Shown piece by piece: positions 24,061 to 35,764 of a stretch of DNA of 64,000 nucleotides. The stretch's first letter is position 1, and every line of letters starts with the position of its first letter. Source of the stretch: Solicoccozyma terricola (taxonomy: Eukaryota > Basidiomycota > Tremellomycetes > Filobasidiales > Piskurozymaceae); NCBI GenBank assembly GCA_001600875.1, contig BCLD01000012.1, positions 54,276 to 118,275 on the forward strand, written 5' to 3'. The notes under the pieces were generated by a model. That model had not been told where the DNA came from, made no database searches, and saw only the letters and a list, made by a program, of their open reading frames with translations. Made by a program: the position numbers and the translations under genes.

Positions 24061-26536
24061 ATGTCTTCACAAATCAAAGACAAGTCAGACCACGCCACTA
24101 GTATCAGTAACTACGACGATGCATACCCGTCCGTCGAGTTGTATAACAATGGAGCTGGCGAGGAGGCAGAGCTGGAGGCAAAGTTTGGGTGAGTCAGTCG
24201 TAGTTCCTCTCGTCCACATGAGCTGACTCTTCCATCTCACCGACGCTAGATATGTGCAGGAGCTTCCCAGGGTGCGCATGTTCCCGTGATTCCACAGTGG
24301 TTTCTCCCATACTGACACTGTTGGCCCTCTCTTTTATCAGACCAAGGGCCTTGCCAACATGCTCGCCATGATGCTAGTGCTCAGCTCCGTTCCATTCGGT
24401 ATCGGGACCACCTTTTGTTAGTGCCCTGCCGGTGACAGCCTGCCAAGCGCGTATTCACACAAAACATCCTCGCCCCACAGACTACCCCCTTATCAACGGC
24501 GGTGCTATGGTCGTCTTCTGGTGCTGGATTATTATGAGCGCAATTACCACCTGTATCGCTGTCTCCCTCGGAGAGATAGCTTCCCGGTATCCAGTCTCGG
24601 GAGGTACATATTACTGGGCATTCATGCTGTCACCGCCAAAGTACGCTCCGTTGGTCGCTTGGATCACTGGATGGGCTTCGTTGGTTGGGAACATGATCGT
24701 GACCTTGACTGCCAACTTTGGGTGAGTCGTATGATCTTGGGCAGTCCATTCTGCAGGCCACTCAACTTCCCTCCCCACTTCAGAACCGCTCAACTCATCC
24801 TCGCCTCTGTCAACATCTACCATCCCGACTACATTGCGGCGCCATGGCACACCGTCTTGACTTGCTGGGCACTGTGAGTACTTTTAGCGATGTGCTGACT
24901 GCAGGCGTCACTGACGCCACTTGACTCTCTCCCAGTATCGTCATCCTCGGCACCATCGCTATTTTAGGCCAGCGATACCTTCCGCACGTCGATGTGAGTA
25001 CGCCCGGCCATGAACGTGCAATTCAAATCTTCTGACCCTGGATTCCCCGATTATCAGAGCTTTTGCATCATTTGGATCATCGCCGGGTGAGTGCGCATGC
25101 ACATGCCGAAAGACTCCCCAGCTGATCTTTCCCCACCCCCTCCGTCTCCAGTGTCCTAGCCACCGTCATTGTACTCCCGGTCAAGGCTGCATCTGGTATT
25201 CGCTCTGCAGAATACGTCTTCACAGAGTTTGTAGACTCTGGTGCTGGATGGCCCAAGGGTTGGGTAAGCCGTCGCTCTTCTCATAGATCAGTCAGACCAT
25301 GTCCTGACTCGGCCGTGTCCTGCAGAGCTTCGTTCTCGGTTTGATTCAAGGTGCCTACTGCCTCAGTCCAACCGGTATGCTCGCCTCGATGTCGGAGGAG
25401 GTCAAAAGGCCCGAGGTGACGGTACCTCGTGCAATGTGAGTGTACACTTTTAGTTCTCCGGGGGTCATTCCACTTCACTGACAATTCGAATGTCTTCGTG
25501 CAGGGTCTACGGTATCATGTCAAAGTGAGATTGCTTGCCGGGTATTGCCTAAAAACCGTCCACTGATTCGAAATCCTTGTTGACAGCGGCGTCGTCGGGG
25601 TCATCTTCCTTCTTCCCATTCTCTTCACCTTGGGTGATCTGACAAGCATCTTGTCGAGTGTAACGGGTCAACCGGTCCCGGAGATGTACCTCTTGGCGAC
25701 AGGCAGTCGAGCTGCCGCATTTGGACTCTTCTTTGTTGGTGAGTGGATGGACGATGAACTGAGATGGATGTTGACCGTCTTGGCTAACCGTCATCCTCCT
25801 CACAGTCCTGGTCAATGGATTGGTCTGCGGATTGGCTTGCTCTCAGGCAGCTTCGCGTTGCATCTGGGCGTGAGTCGGTCAGTGTGCCTGGGGGGCAAAC
25901 TCTTACTGATTCCCACCCATCCTTTAGCTTCTCTCGAGATGGCGGCATTCCGGGCTCTGCCTTCTTTGGCAAGGTCTCTCACCGCCACGAGATGCCTCTC
26001 AATGCATTTTTCCTCCTAGTCGCCGTTCAAGTGGCCCTCAGTTGCCTGTACTTTGGCTCAACCGCAGCCTTCAATGCATTCATCGGTGTGGCGGTCATCT
26101 GTCTCGGCAGCTCGTATCTGGTACCCATCTCGGTATCGTTCTTCTCCGGCCGCAAGGAGATTTCCAATGCCAAGTTTTACAAGGGCAAGTTGGGTTACTT
26201 TTGCAACGTGTGAGTGGTCTAGGGATGGGAAAGCGTCAGCGTCAGCTCACTCGATGTCCGGCCTCGTCAGTGTCTCCATCGTCTGGTATCTCTTTGCGTT
26301 TGTCTTGCTCTCCTTCCCAACGACGTTGCCAGTGACCGCTGCGTCTATGAATTGTGAGCGAAAGCATGTCAACTCTTGATGCTGGCACAGCCACCTGACT
26401 CCCCCCTCCCACAGACGCTTCGGTCGTGTTCGTCGCTTTTGCACTCGTCTCGTGTATCTGGTACTTTGCGTGGGGCAAGAAAAATTTCAAGGGACCACCT
26501 ATGGCAGCGGCAGTCGCAGAGATGAACCACACTTGA
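24061..26536 (+). CDS. Amino-acid/GABA-type permease (APC superfamily)
   Basis: Twelve-helix APC transporter of about 520 residues in about a dozen exons. Landmarks: a hydrophilic N-terminus, then TKGLANMLAMMLVLSSVPFGIG (TM1), GGAMVVFWCWIIMSAITTCIA (TM2), SLGEIASRYPVSGGTYYWAF (the APC signature with GGTYYW), GWASLVGNMIVTLTANFG, IQGAYCLSPTGMLASMSEEV (TM6 region with the conserved Glu after it), VNGLVCGLACSQAASRCIWAFSRDGGIPGS (TM8 and the RDGGIP loop), then MPLNAF and the last helices ending EMNHT. This matches the fungal GABA/choline permease group. It imports amino acids or GABA at the plasma membrane. Transcribed away from the carboxylesterase across a dyad-rich promoter. Confidence 0.93.
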
Positions 26537-26653
26537 GCGACCAGTAAAATGTAGCATTGTACAATCTAATTAGGACGATCCATCACATGAGCAACGACGA
26601 GCCCCAGTATGCCCAATATGATCTCTGATCGTCCATGTCTCACAAGTCGACAT

Positions 26654-29447
26654 CTACGATTCGCTTGCTCCCCGGACACCTGCACCGGATTTCCTCAATC
26701 TCCCGTCCCTCGACAGCAAATCCACCATGGCAATCCCCGCACTATGGCTCTGCTTGACCCAAGCCAAGTATACATGAACGTTGCATTCCCGTGCCAAAGT
26801 GAGCATCTCTCTGCGGCAGAGGGTCACGAGAGCATTAATTCGCTCATGATTCGCTTGTCCGCCGTTCGGAAGGGACCGACGCCGATCGATAAGGTCCAAT
26901 CCCGTCATGTAGTCTGTGATGAAAGCGACCGAGTGGTAACGTCCCAAACGGAGGCCTGATCGAGCGCGAAACACACCCCAAAGTATGGCGAACAACTCGG
27001 ATTCGCCAGAGGATTCCACGCTGATTGGAAGGCACACCGCATAGGGAGAAGGAGGAGAACTTTTGACGAGAATCCCGGCACCAGCCGTAGATTTACCACC
27101 CTCTCTGAATGACCCATCCGTGTAGATGCACAGACAGCTGGGCTGGTCCTCCAGGAGACTGACATAGTCCATAGCCACCTTTGCCTGATGCTCGTATACC
27201 GACCCTTGACGGTGACCAGATGCGAGCAGCTCCGACTGAACGGAAAAGTAGGTGATGTGCTGGTTTTCGTCAGGGGTCGAAGCATTGGTTCCATCTGTTG
27301 CCACCGTGACATGGAAAGGGTTGAAACCACTCCTCTTTGCAAGTTTCGACTTTGTCTGGGGACCGATCTCATCCTCTAGCAGGGTCTCCACTGCAAGACT
27401 TTGGATCAATACACCGTTCTTGGGGGAGAATAGTCTCGACTTACTGAATTCTCCTGGAGACAACGATGTGATCTCGCTGGCATGCACGGGCGCTTTTGTC
27501 ATAAGCAACGGAAGTTCTGTGGGTGTCATGGAACTTCCTGCCTTGAACCTTGCCATGGTCTCCTGGTATTCTTTCAGGTGCAATGCCCTCGCTGCTTCTG
27601 TGGGGGGGGGGGGGGGGAACACTCAACAAGCTGGATTGTGCAAAGTAGCCTTACCACTCACTCATCGAGGCTACTTCTGCCGGGGAAGGTAATCCGGCTT
27701 TGAAAGCCATTATTTCTCGGCGGCGAACGACTGTAATGTCCGACGACAAGGTCGGAACGAGACTGCCCAGCATCCACCCGTAGTCGACTCACAATACGCT
27801 CTGATCTCGGCAAGGAACCTTCTGATTGCTGCTTGTGGACCATGCACGAAGGAACGCTTCCAGTCTGACGAGGTGAGAGGTGAGTAAGCCAGTGTGCCGA
27901 TGGGTGCGCGAGCACATACGTACCTTGCAACACCTCGAATATGGTTCGCCGTTGGATCGACGGTTGGGAACGTTCCGAGTACCCTGGCTCTGGCGCTGCA
28001 TTGGTGACCGGGACCGACTCCTGATGAGACACCTCCACCGGAGGGAGAACCCTGACGGTCGCATCAGACGGCGGCTCAGACATGGTCGCGCGGTCGTGCA
28101 CTGATACGACGGAATCCGATGAGACGATTGGCAGCTCTTGCATTGTCGCCCTTTCGATCGCGGGCGGCATGGCCAACCTTTGCGCCTCGCTCTTCCTCAG
28201 GAGCCGACGTTTGGCCCTTTCCTGGAGCGCTTGCCGGTGAGCAACCTCGCGAGACTCTTGCTGAATTTTGAGTGCTGCGTGATTTGACATCACCCTATGA
28301 TGCAGAGCCGTGACTGTGGCAGGGGTGTTCAGCACATATCTCTCGGTGCTCTGTGTGCACTCCCCAACTCACAATTCACGGATGCCTTCAGATCACTTTC
28401 CCGTTTCCGCTGCTGCTCCATCAGGAAATTTGCTGCCTCCTGCGCCTCGCGACTGCCAAGCGCGTACAGCCGCTGAGCTTCCTTTCGAGTCTCTACTCCC
28501 AGTCGTTCAACCTCGGTGACCTCGAGCATGATTAGAGATGGCATTGTGGCGTCATCGACCAGGTCTTGCGGAACGACGTGGTCTGCCTGAATGTCATGCC
28601 TCTCGATAGTCGGTAAAGAGAGCCATCCCGTTTCCTTGCCCGGTGGGCTCTCGATCTCTTTCCCCGATGTTGTTGCGGGTTTGGCAGGAGGTTTGGTGGT
28701 AGATACCGTTGCATTGACCTCCTTCTTCTTCTTCTTCTTCTTCTGCACCGCAACCTGAGGTTTAATGCGGCCCACTTTGGGCGTTTTCGGCTCTGGCGCA
28801 GAGGGTGGTGACGGGATGACCAAGGGAGTTGCCGGTATTGCAACCGCAGACGGCTTTTTTGGCGGTTCATCTATCGCTTCCAGCTTTGGTGATGTGACCT
28901 TAACGGCCTGGACTTGCTTTTCAATCGTTTGCGGTTTCACTGCGGGGTCTTTCTTGACGGCCTGAACTTGCTTCTCAATCGTTTGCGGTTTCACTGCAGG
29001 GTCTTTCTTGACGGCCTGGACTTGCTTCTTGCCCGCTTGTGGCTGCGGCGCGAGGTCTTTCTTGACGGCCTGGACTTGCTTCTTGCCAACTTGCTGCTTT
29101 ATTGAATTTTCTTTTGACAGCTGTTTCGCCTCCTTCACGGGCTCGTTTCGCATCTTGGACTCCTCATATTTCAGCATCATAGCTTTCGCCTTGACTGACG
29201 AATCCATAATGGCGGATCGAATGATGCTGACCAGTTCTTCTTGCCGTTCAGGATCGGTCGTCTGCCTGTGTTCGGCGCCAGCCGCCTTGATAGCCGCTCG
29301 ATGAGTAGCGGTGAGGCCGCCGAGATCTTTCGCCATCTGCACATGAGCATTGCAGTCGGGGTACGCTGTCTGCTGGAGTGTCTTCAGCCAGTCCTTGGTG
29401 TAGGACACAGGCGGTGGAGGAGCTGGAGACCTCGTGGTTGAGCTCAT
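26654..29447 (-). CDS. Lys-rich repeat protein with C-terminal RNase H domain
   Basis: Five exons, 28373-29447, 27924-28313, 27793-27864, 27662-27730 and 26654-27597, sum to exactly 850 codons, so the join is reliable. Residues 1-360 are basic and low-complexity, with about four copies of KKQVQAVKKDPAVKPQTIE-like 18-19-mers and a K8 run; a helical Glu/Arg-rich part follows. The C-terminal about 165 residues form an RNase H fold: CIYTDGSF (first Asp), SGESELFAI (Glu), FITDYMTGLDLI (Asp), and KQSHSAGIAMVDLLSR (His and last Asp). All catalytic positions appear kept. It could be a nuclear RNA:DNA-hybrid nuclease or a domesticated retroelement RNase H; no reverse transcriptase is nearby. Intron 4 carries a pure-C tract of 16. 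Confidence 0.72.
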
Positions 29448-29993
29448 GGCATGTCTAGCAGCTTCAACGGCTCCATCCACTCACCATCCTGAGGCACTTC
29501 TGTCAAAGTAGTGTTATGACGCCAGTACTCTGCGCCACGCTGAAGGTATCCTGAAGAACCATAAAAGTGGTCAAGGCGCTGCTGGCACGGCAGTAGGGGT
29601 GTCTCCAGATGCGAGACCTACCGTATTGTATGACATTGGTGCAAACGGCTGAGCGGCCTGACCGTCTGTCTCGCGGAGTATACCGAGACAGCCACATGAT
29701 GGGGTCTGTCCAGTCTGCAGGGAATGTAGCGGTGATGCAGATGAAGATTGCTGAAAGATACACCCATGTTGATCACCACCACCACCACCACCGTCTCTTC
29801 TTGGATTGGTCACGTGACATTCGAACGAAAGGGCAGCGATTAGAATGAGAAATGATAATATCCGGAAAACGACGAGAGAGGGTATACATCTAAAGGGGTG
29901 TGTGCGGGTAGTGTATATGTGCAGCCACTACCAAAAGAACCAGAGTCGTGAATGCAACAGCCTTATTTTCAAAACATGTTCACCCAACGGCGC
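29448..29993. other. Intergenic region, with a possible small minus-strand reading frame
   Basis: About 545 bp between the RNase H gene start and the end of ATP-citrate synthase. On the minus strand, 29503-29763 reads YLSAIFICITATFPADW and then, after a plausible intron near 29555-29632, GYLQRGAEYWRHNTT to a stop around 29449. There is no ATG in frame, so I do not call a gene. A run of (ACC)n/(GGT)n lies at 29778-29792. Confidence 0.3.
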
Positions 29994-32900
29994 CTACTTT
30001 GGGTTGACAATGACGCGGTCGGACGACGACGAGTTGTAGAGGACAGGGAGCTCGACGAAGATGTCGTCTGCTGGGTGACGGTAGAGACCGGTTCGGAGTC
30101 GACGCTGGTCGAGGTAATGACCACAGAAACCGATTGATCGACCGATGACGAAGAGACCGTTGAGGCTGTGGGGGAGAACGGCATCAGTATCAAGGCGAGA
30201 CTCGTCTTGGAACCACGAAGCACTCACGTTCCGATCTTGAGGTAATCAGCGACCTCCTCATCGGTGAAGGCTCCGGTGCCACGGAGCAAGTCGCAGAACG
30301 CGGCGGCGATGGCACCGTCGACGTTCAGGATAAGGGAGTCCTTCTTGGCGCTGGTGACAGACTCGACACCGAGAGCGTAGTCGAGGGTAGGGGTCGATGG
30401 GAAGTGCTTCTTGACGTAGTCGACGACGAGAACGACACGCAAATCCGGGTTGCTCTTGGACTTGATCTTGTGACCGATACCTGGGATGAGCTTGTTGGCC
30501 TTTCGCATCGAGTCGACGAATTCACGAGGGGTCATTCCGGATTGGAGACCACGCGAGAACTCGGCGGCAGCACCGTCGAGCGCACCACCGAATCGGTCAC
30601 CGATGGTGAGCAGACCAGAGACGAGGGAGGAGATGAGGTCCTTTCCGGCACGGGCGGTGATGATGGTGTTCATGGCACCAGAGACAGCAGGTCCGTGATC
30701 GGCAGTGAGCTGGAGAACCATCTCGATGAACTTGCAAGCGTACGCAGGGAGGCGTCTCTTGAACCAGAGCAGCGAGACGACACCACCGATACCGAGCTCC
30801 TCCTTGAAGACGTCCGAGATTCGCATACCGGCGTACATGAGCTCCTGACCACGCTCGTCGGAGATGGTGGAGATGAACGCGGCAGGCTTTCGGATCATGC
30901 CGAGCTCCTGGGCCCACTTGTAGTCCATTGGGATGTTGGGTGGGTCGCGCTCGGCCTTGGGGACGATGACACCGGCGGAGAGGAGCTTTTGGTAGGTCTG
31001 GGTGAGTACGAGGGGGAGGTCCTCGAAGGTTTCTGGGACGATGAAGCCAGCAGCCTTCATGGCGCGGTTCTTGGCGTCAGCGGTTTCGAGGTCCGAATTG
31101 GCCATCGAACCGGCGTGACCGAATTGCACCTCGGTGGTGAACATCTTGGCGCAGGTACCGATGGCCCAAGCGACGATTGGCTTGGTGATTTGGCCACTCT
31201 TGACGGCTTCAATGACACGGTACTCTTCGATACCACCTACTTCTCCGAGGAGGACGAGCATCTTGCACTCGGGGTCGGCCTCGTATCGGAGGAGATGGTC
31301 GATGAAGGTGGTAGCCGGGTATCGGTCACCACCGATCGCGATACCCTCGTAGGTACCGTTGGTGGTGAACGAGAGAATGTTGTTGAGCTCGTTGGACATG
31401 CCTCCAGACTTGGAGACGTAACCGACGGAACCGGCTCGGTAGAGCTTGGATGCGATGATGTTGTCCATCATACTGTGAGGGGGTGGTTGGTTAGCACATG
31501 GAATCTCATCTTAACACGCCGCGTCGCACTCACCCTCCAGAGTTACCGATCCTGAAGCATCCTGGCTTGATACCACCGACGGTGGCGGGACCGATGATCA
31601 GCACGTTCTTCTTCTCGGCCAAATGGAGGAGCTCCCTGGCATGTCTCTCGGGGACACCTTCGGCGATCAAAGCGATGGCCTTGATCTGGGGGAATCGGAG
31701 AATGTCGAGGGTCGACGAGTAGACGGATCGACTCGAGGAGAAGTTGACGACGACGTCGGCATCGGCGTGCTTCTTGACGGCATCCTCGATTGAGGTGTAG
31801 ACGGGGAGAAGAGTCTCCTTGGTACCCCAGTAGAACTTTTGGATGTGGTGACCGCCGAATGGGTAGATCATGGCGGCGACGGATGGAGTCTTGCGGCCGC
31901 ATGAAAAGTCAAAGTCGAGCATACCCTGGATGGCACGAGGTTGGAGACCAAAGACGAGCGAGCGGGTGGTCTCGTCAAAGGGTCGGTAGAAGGGTCGAGC
32001 GTGAGCACCGGATTGTTCGAATCGCACGATGTTGTCGGACGGTTGCTCGCGGCTGCCATCGGCGTGAACGGTACCGACGGTGTGATCCTCGGACGTGGCC
32101 GAGGAGGAAACAGCGTTGGCCTTGTTGGCCGCAGCGACCACGGACTCTACGGTCGGTTGCTGCTGGTGAGCTGGCTTCTGTACACCGAGGGCGAGAGGGA
32201 CAATGTCGGTGATGTGGGTCTCTGGACCGAACACCTGGATCTCGACACCGAGAGACTCTCCGAGGAGACGCATGGCCTTGAGACCCTCTTGGTAGTTTGG
32301 TCCACCACGACGAACAAAGATCTTGACAGAGTGTCGGATGAGGGCCTCACGGAACTGCTTGAGGGCTCGGATGATACCCTTGAAGGTAGCGGCGACGTTG
32401 GTAAAGTTGGCAATACCACCACCAATGATGAGGATCTTGCCCTCGGGGTGAGGGGTGCCACGAGTGATGAGATCGATGATGGTCTTGGCGTACTCGTAAG
32501 TCTGACCCTCGGTTGGGGCACCAGAGTATTCTCCGTAGTTGGCGAGCTCGTGAGCGAAACCAGCGGCGGCGATGGCATCAGAGTAGACGACGGAAGCACC
32601 ACCACCGGCGACCATGGTCCAGACACGACCTTCCTGGTTGAGGACGGTCAACTTGAGCGAAGCACCGGTGGAAGCGTCGAGCTTTTGGATGTAAGCCTCC
32701 TCCTTGGTCAAATCACGACCGAAAGGAGCTGGCCAGACCATTGGTGGTCCTCGATCGGCCTTGACGCCGGAAGAACCGTTGGAGACGACGGGAAGGCCGG
32801 AGACGTCACGAGCGATGGCCCACTTGGGACCACAGAGGAAATCGGCGGTTTGATCGAGCTTGGCGGCCATGTCGAGGAAGTGAATGGAACCGTCATCGAG

Positions 32901-34820
32901 GCAGACGAGGGGGTTGATCTCGAGGTAGGCGACTGGGTGGGGGGGAAAGGGGGGGGGAGGCGATGTTTTAGTTTCGGTGAATCGAGTGCAGCAGGTTGAT
33001 GGACTTACAATGCAAGTCGACGTAGACGGCATACAACCTGATGAGGAAGTCGCAGAGAGTGTCCTGCTTGGCAGCTGGGACGTGCTTGAGCAATGTGCTG
33101 ATGATGGTCTCGCGGGTTGGGAACTGCGTGGGGGGGGAGGGGGGGAGAGGGGGGGGGGGGGGTTAGGAATTGTCGCTCGGCGTGGCGAAACAATTTCCAC
33201 CCACCTCGGCGTCAACAGCAATCAACAGCTTGAGAGCCTTTGCATCTACATCTCCAACCTCGACACCTCCTTCGCTAAAAGACACAAAAACCGACGATCC
33301 CACATCAGTATCCGGTGTGCGTCAACTCCTTATCATCGCGCACGACTCACTGAGTGAACAAGATCCAATCACCCTCTCGAGCCGAGTTGACACAGACGTA
33401 GTATTCTGTGCCATCCGGGTGAGGCAAGAACGGCTCAAGGATGAATGTGTTGAGAGTACCGGTGATTTTCTCAACCTGGACTGGTTTTCCAGCACGAGCG
33501 GCGATCCAATCGCGAGATACGTCGTAACCCTTGTTAAGACAAAGGAGACCGGCCTTTCCTCGTCGCTTGATGAGCTGATCGGGTTTAGCGACGAGTTTGT
33601 CTGGGGGGAGGGGGAGTGGGGGGGCGGGAGGGGGTTCAGAGGTGGGGACGAGGTGGAGACGGGGACGGGAACGGGTAGGATGAGAGGTGTAGCGACATAC
33701 CAGTGAAGACCCAGGATGGAAGACCTTGTCCTGGCTCGATGGGTGGTGAGAGTGCCTTGGTGACTGGGTCCCTGTGAGAACGAGAGCGTGAGGGGTGTTA
33801 GACTATCTGACAATTTTATTGTGAATGCTACCCATCACCCGTCGATTTCCCATTCGTCGTGAAAACAAGATGCCCATTCATCTCTCGTGAATCATTCACG
33901 GTCGACGATCTCTTTCACTCGTCGCTCGAACCTCGTCGTCCGGACGCACGGGCCTCCAACGAAAAGAAAGAACGAGAGGGGAAAAAAAAAAAAGAAAGAA
34001 GAAAGAAAAAAGAACCCCCGCAACATTCACTCCCCACACTCTTCACAAGAAACCATCTCAACGTCGCTCTCTCCCTCCCTCCCTTCCCTTCCCTCCAACG
34101 AAAGAAAGAAAGAAGAAAACGAGGGAAAGGAGAAAAACGAAAAACGAAAAACGGAAAACGAACGAAAAACGAAACCACCCCACCTCCCCACCTTCCCCCC
34201 AACTCACCATTCAATCTGCGCAACCTTTACCGGACTAACGGTACTATCGGTCTTGCAAGGGATTGGAACTGGACTTCTAGGAAGCCAGTATGAGAGGAGT
34301 TGCTTGGCGTCGTATTCTCGGATTGCTGTGTGGGGGGTGTGAGGGAGGGGGGAGGAGGAGGAGGTGAAGGAGGTGAAGGAGGTGAAGGAGGATGGGGAGG
34401 AGGAAAGATTCACGACATGGTAGAACAAGAATCCCATGAAAATCCGAAACGAAAACGAAAAAAGAATGGAGTGAAAGAGGGAGTGGGAGTGGGAGTGAGG
34501 GAGTGGGAAGGATGAGAGGAAAAAGTGTTTTGATAAATAAAAATTGGACGGTAGGGAAGAATCCGAGAAGAGTTTTTCGAGTTAATTCGATTCAAGTTGC
34601 GTTGAAAGCGTTGCAAAGTAGGATACGGGGAAAAGAATGGGGATGGGGATGGGGGTGGGGTTATTCGGAGGAAATAAGTGACGGGTGGGTGGTGATGGTG
34701 ATGGTGATGGTGATGATGATAATGAGAAGATGGATGAACAATTTAAAACATCAGCTCTCCATTACCACCACCACCACCACGAACGACGAAGGGTTAAAGA
34801 AACTCACGCTTAGCAGACAT
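29994..34820 (-). CDS. ACL1: ATP-citrate synthase, single-polypeptide form
   Basis: Makes cytosolic acetyl-CoA and oxaloacetate from citrate, CoA and ATP, feeding lipid and sterol synthesis and histone acetylation. About 1,150 residues, at least nine exons: 34808-34820 (MSAK), 34208-34325 ([18 protein letters not shown]), 33701-33771, then further exons to two long ones ending at 31530 and 30224, and the last at 29994. N-terminal citrate-binding/ATP-grasp half: [42 protein letters not shown]. Linker rich in Ser/Ala. CoA-ligase half: [22 protein letters not shown], and [10 protein letters not shown] with the phospho-His. Citrate-synthase-like tail: [15 protein letters not shown] and PGIGHKIKS, ending VIVNPK. 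The fused form is the animal/basidiomycete type; ascomycetes have two genes. The first intron is long (482 nt), as often near the 5' end. Confidence 0.97.
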
Positions 34821-35764
34821 GATGATTAGAAGCTAGTTATATATAACGAGGGGAGGTGACGGGGGGAAAGACGACCAGCTAGTTGTTATCTGTACAAAGA
34901 GAGGAATCCCAACGACAATCAGCTATGGTGTTGACCCTTCGACACAACGTCCCCCCACCACCACCAACACCCGAACACGCACCGAACAACGAAATGGGAA
35001 TGGAAAACACTGAAAAGCAGCTCAAAGCCCTCGAAGTGTGTGCGTGTGCGTGTGCGTGTGTGTGTGTGGACTTAGCACGATGTGTTTATGAAAGGTGGGG
35101 TTTTCGTAGTGACGAGTTCTACGATTGGGGGGGGATAGGTATGGGTTGGGTGGATTTGGGAATGGAACGATGAAAATGCGGGTTGGACGCGGTGGAGGAG
35201 AAGCGGATCAGCGTGTGTTGTTTGGTTGGTTGGCCGATCAGTGTGATGTGGTCGTTGGATATCAAGTGTGACTCACGATACTACGATGTGGATGTGGATG
35301 TGGATGTTGTGTTGGAGTAGAAGGGGAGGTGGTGGTGAGCTGGTGTTGTTCTACTTTGTATGGTTCGAGGGATGCTCTTCTTGGTCTTCCCCATGCGATC
35401 ATTGAAATCTATTGGGGAGTGTCGCGTGGCAGTGGGGGGCGGGGGGGCAGGCGAGGGAGGGGCCACCGTGGGAAATGGGAGTGGGGGGGAGGGGGGGGCG
35501 GAAAGGGAGGACCCGGGAGTACCGGAGTACCGAGTGGCAACATCCTGTAACACCCCCCCCCATACTGTCACCTTCCTTTCATCGGAGATGAATCGTATCG
35601 TTTCATCGATTTTTTTCTTGGTTTTCATATTTTCATATAACCCTTACCCGTAGTGCTATCTGTATATTACAACCTCCTTAACCACACCATACCCCTTTTA
35701 ACTTTCACCCCGACCCATCACCACTCAACCACCATCCCACACATCTCTCCACAACACACACACC
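34821..35764. promoter_or_regulatory. Divergent promoter: ATP-citrate synthase / unknown gene
   Basis: 944 bp. A palindromic TATA element (GTTATATATAAC, about 34835-34846) sits about 20 bp upstream of the ATP-citrate synthase ATG. A (GT)n-type run lies near 35038-35067 and G-rich stretches near 35434-35508. No gene seen. Confidence 0.45.

Noticed and set aside
30404..32999. Long plus-strand open frames (383 and 352 codons) opposite ATP-citrate synthase
   Set aside because: They are exact antisense of a well-supported gene, arise from its codon bias, and have Asp/Glu/Gly/Val-rich composition with no domain.
33859..34342. Lys/Glu-rich plus-strand frames
   Set aside because: They lie in a purine-rich intron of ATP-citrate synthase (antisense) and mirror its AAAG repeats.
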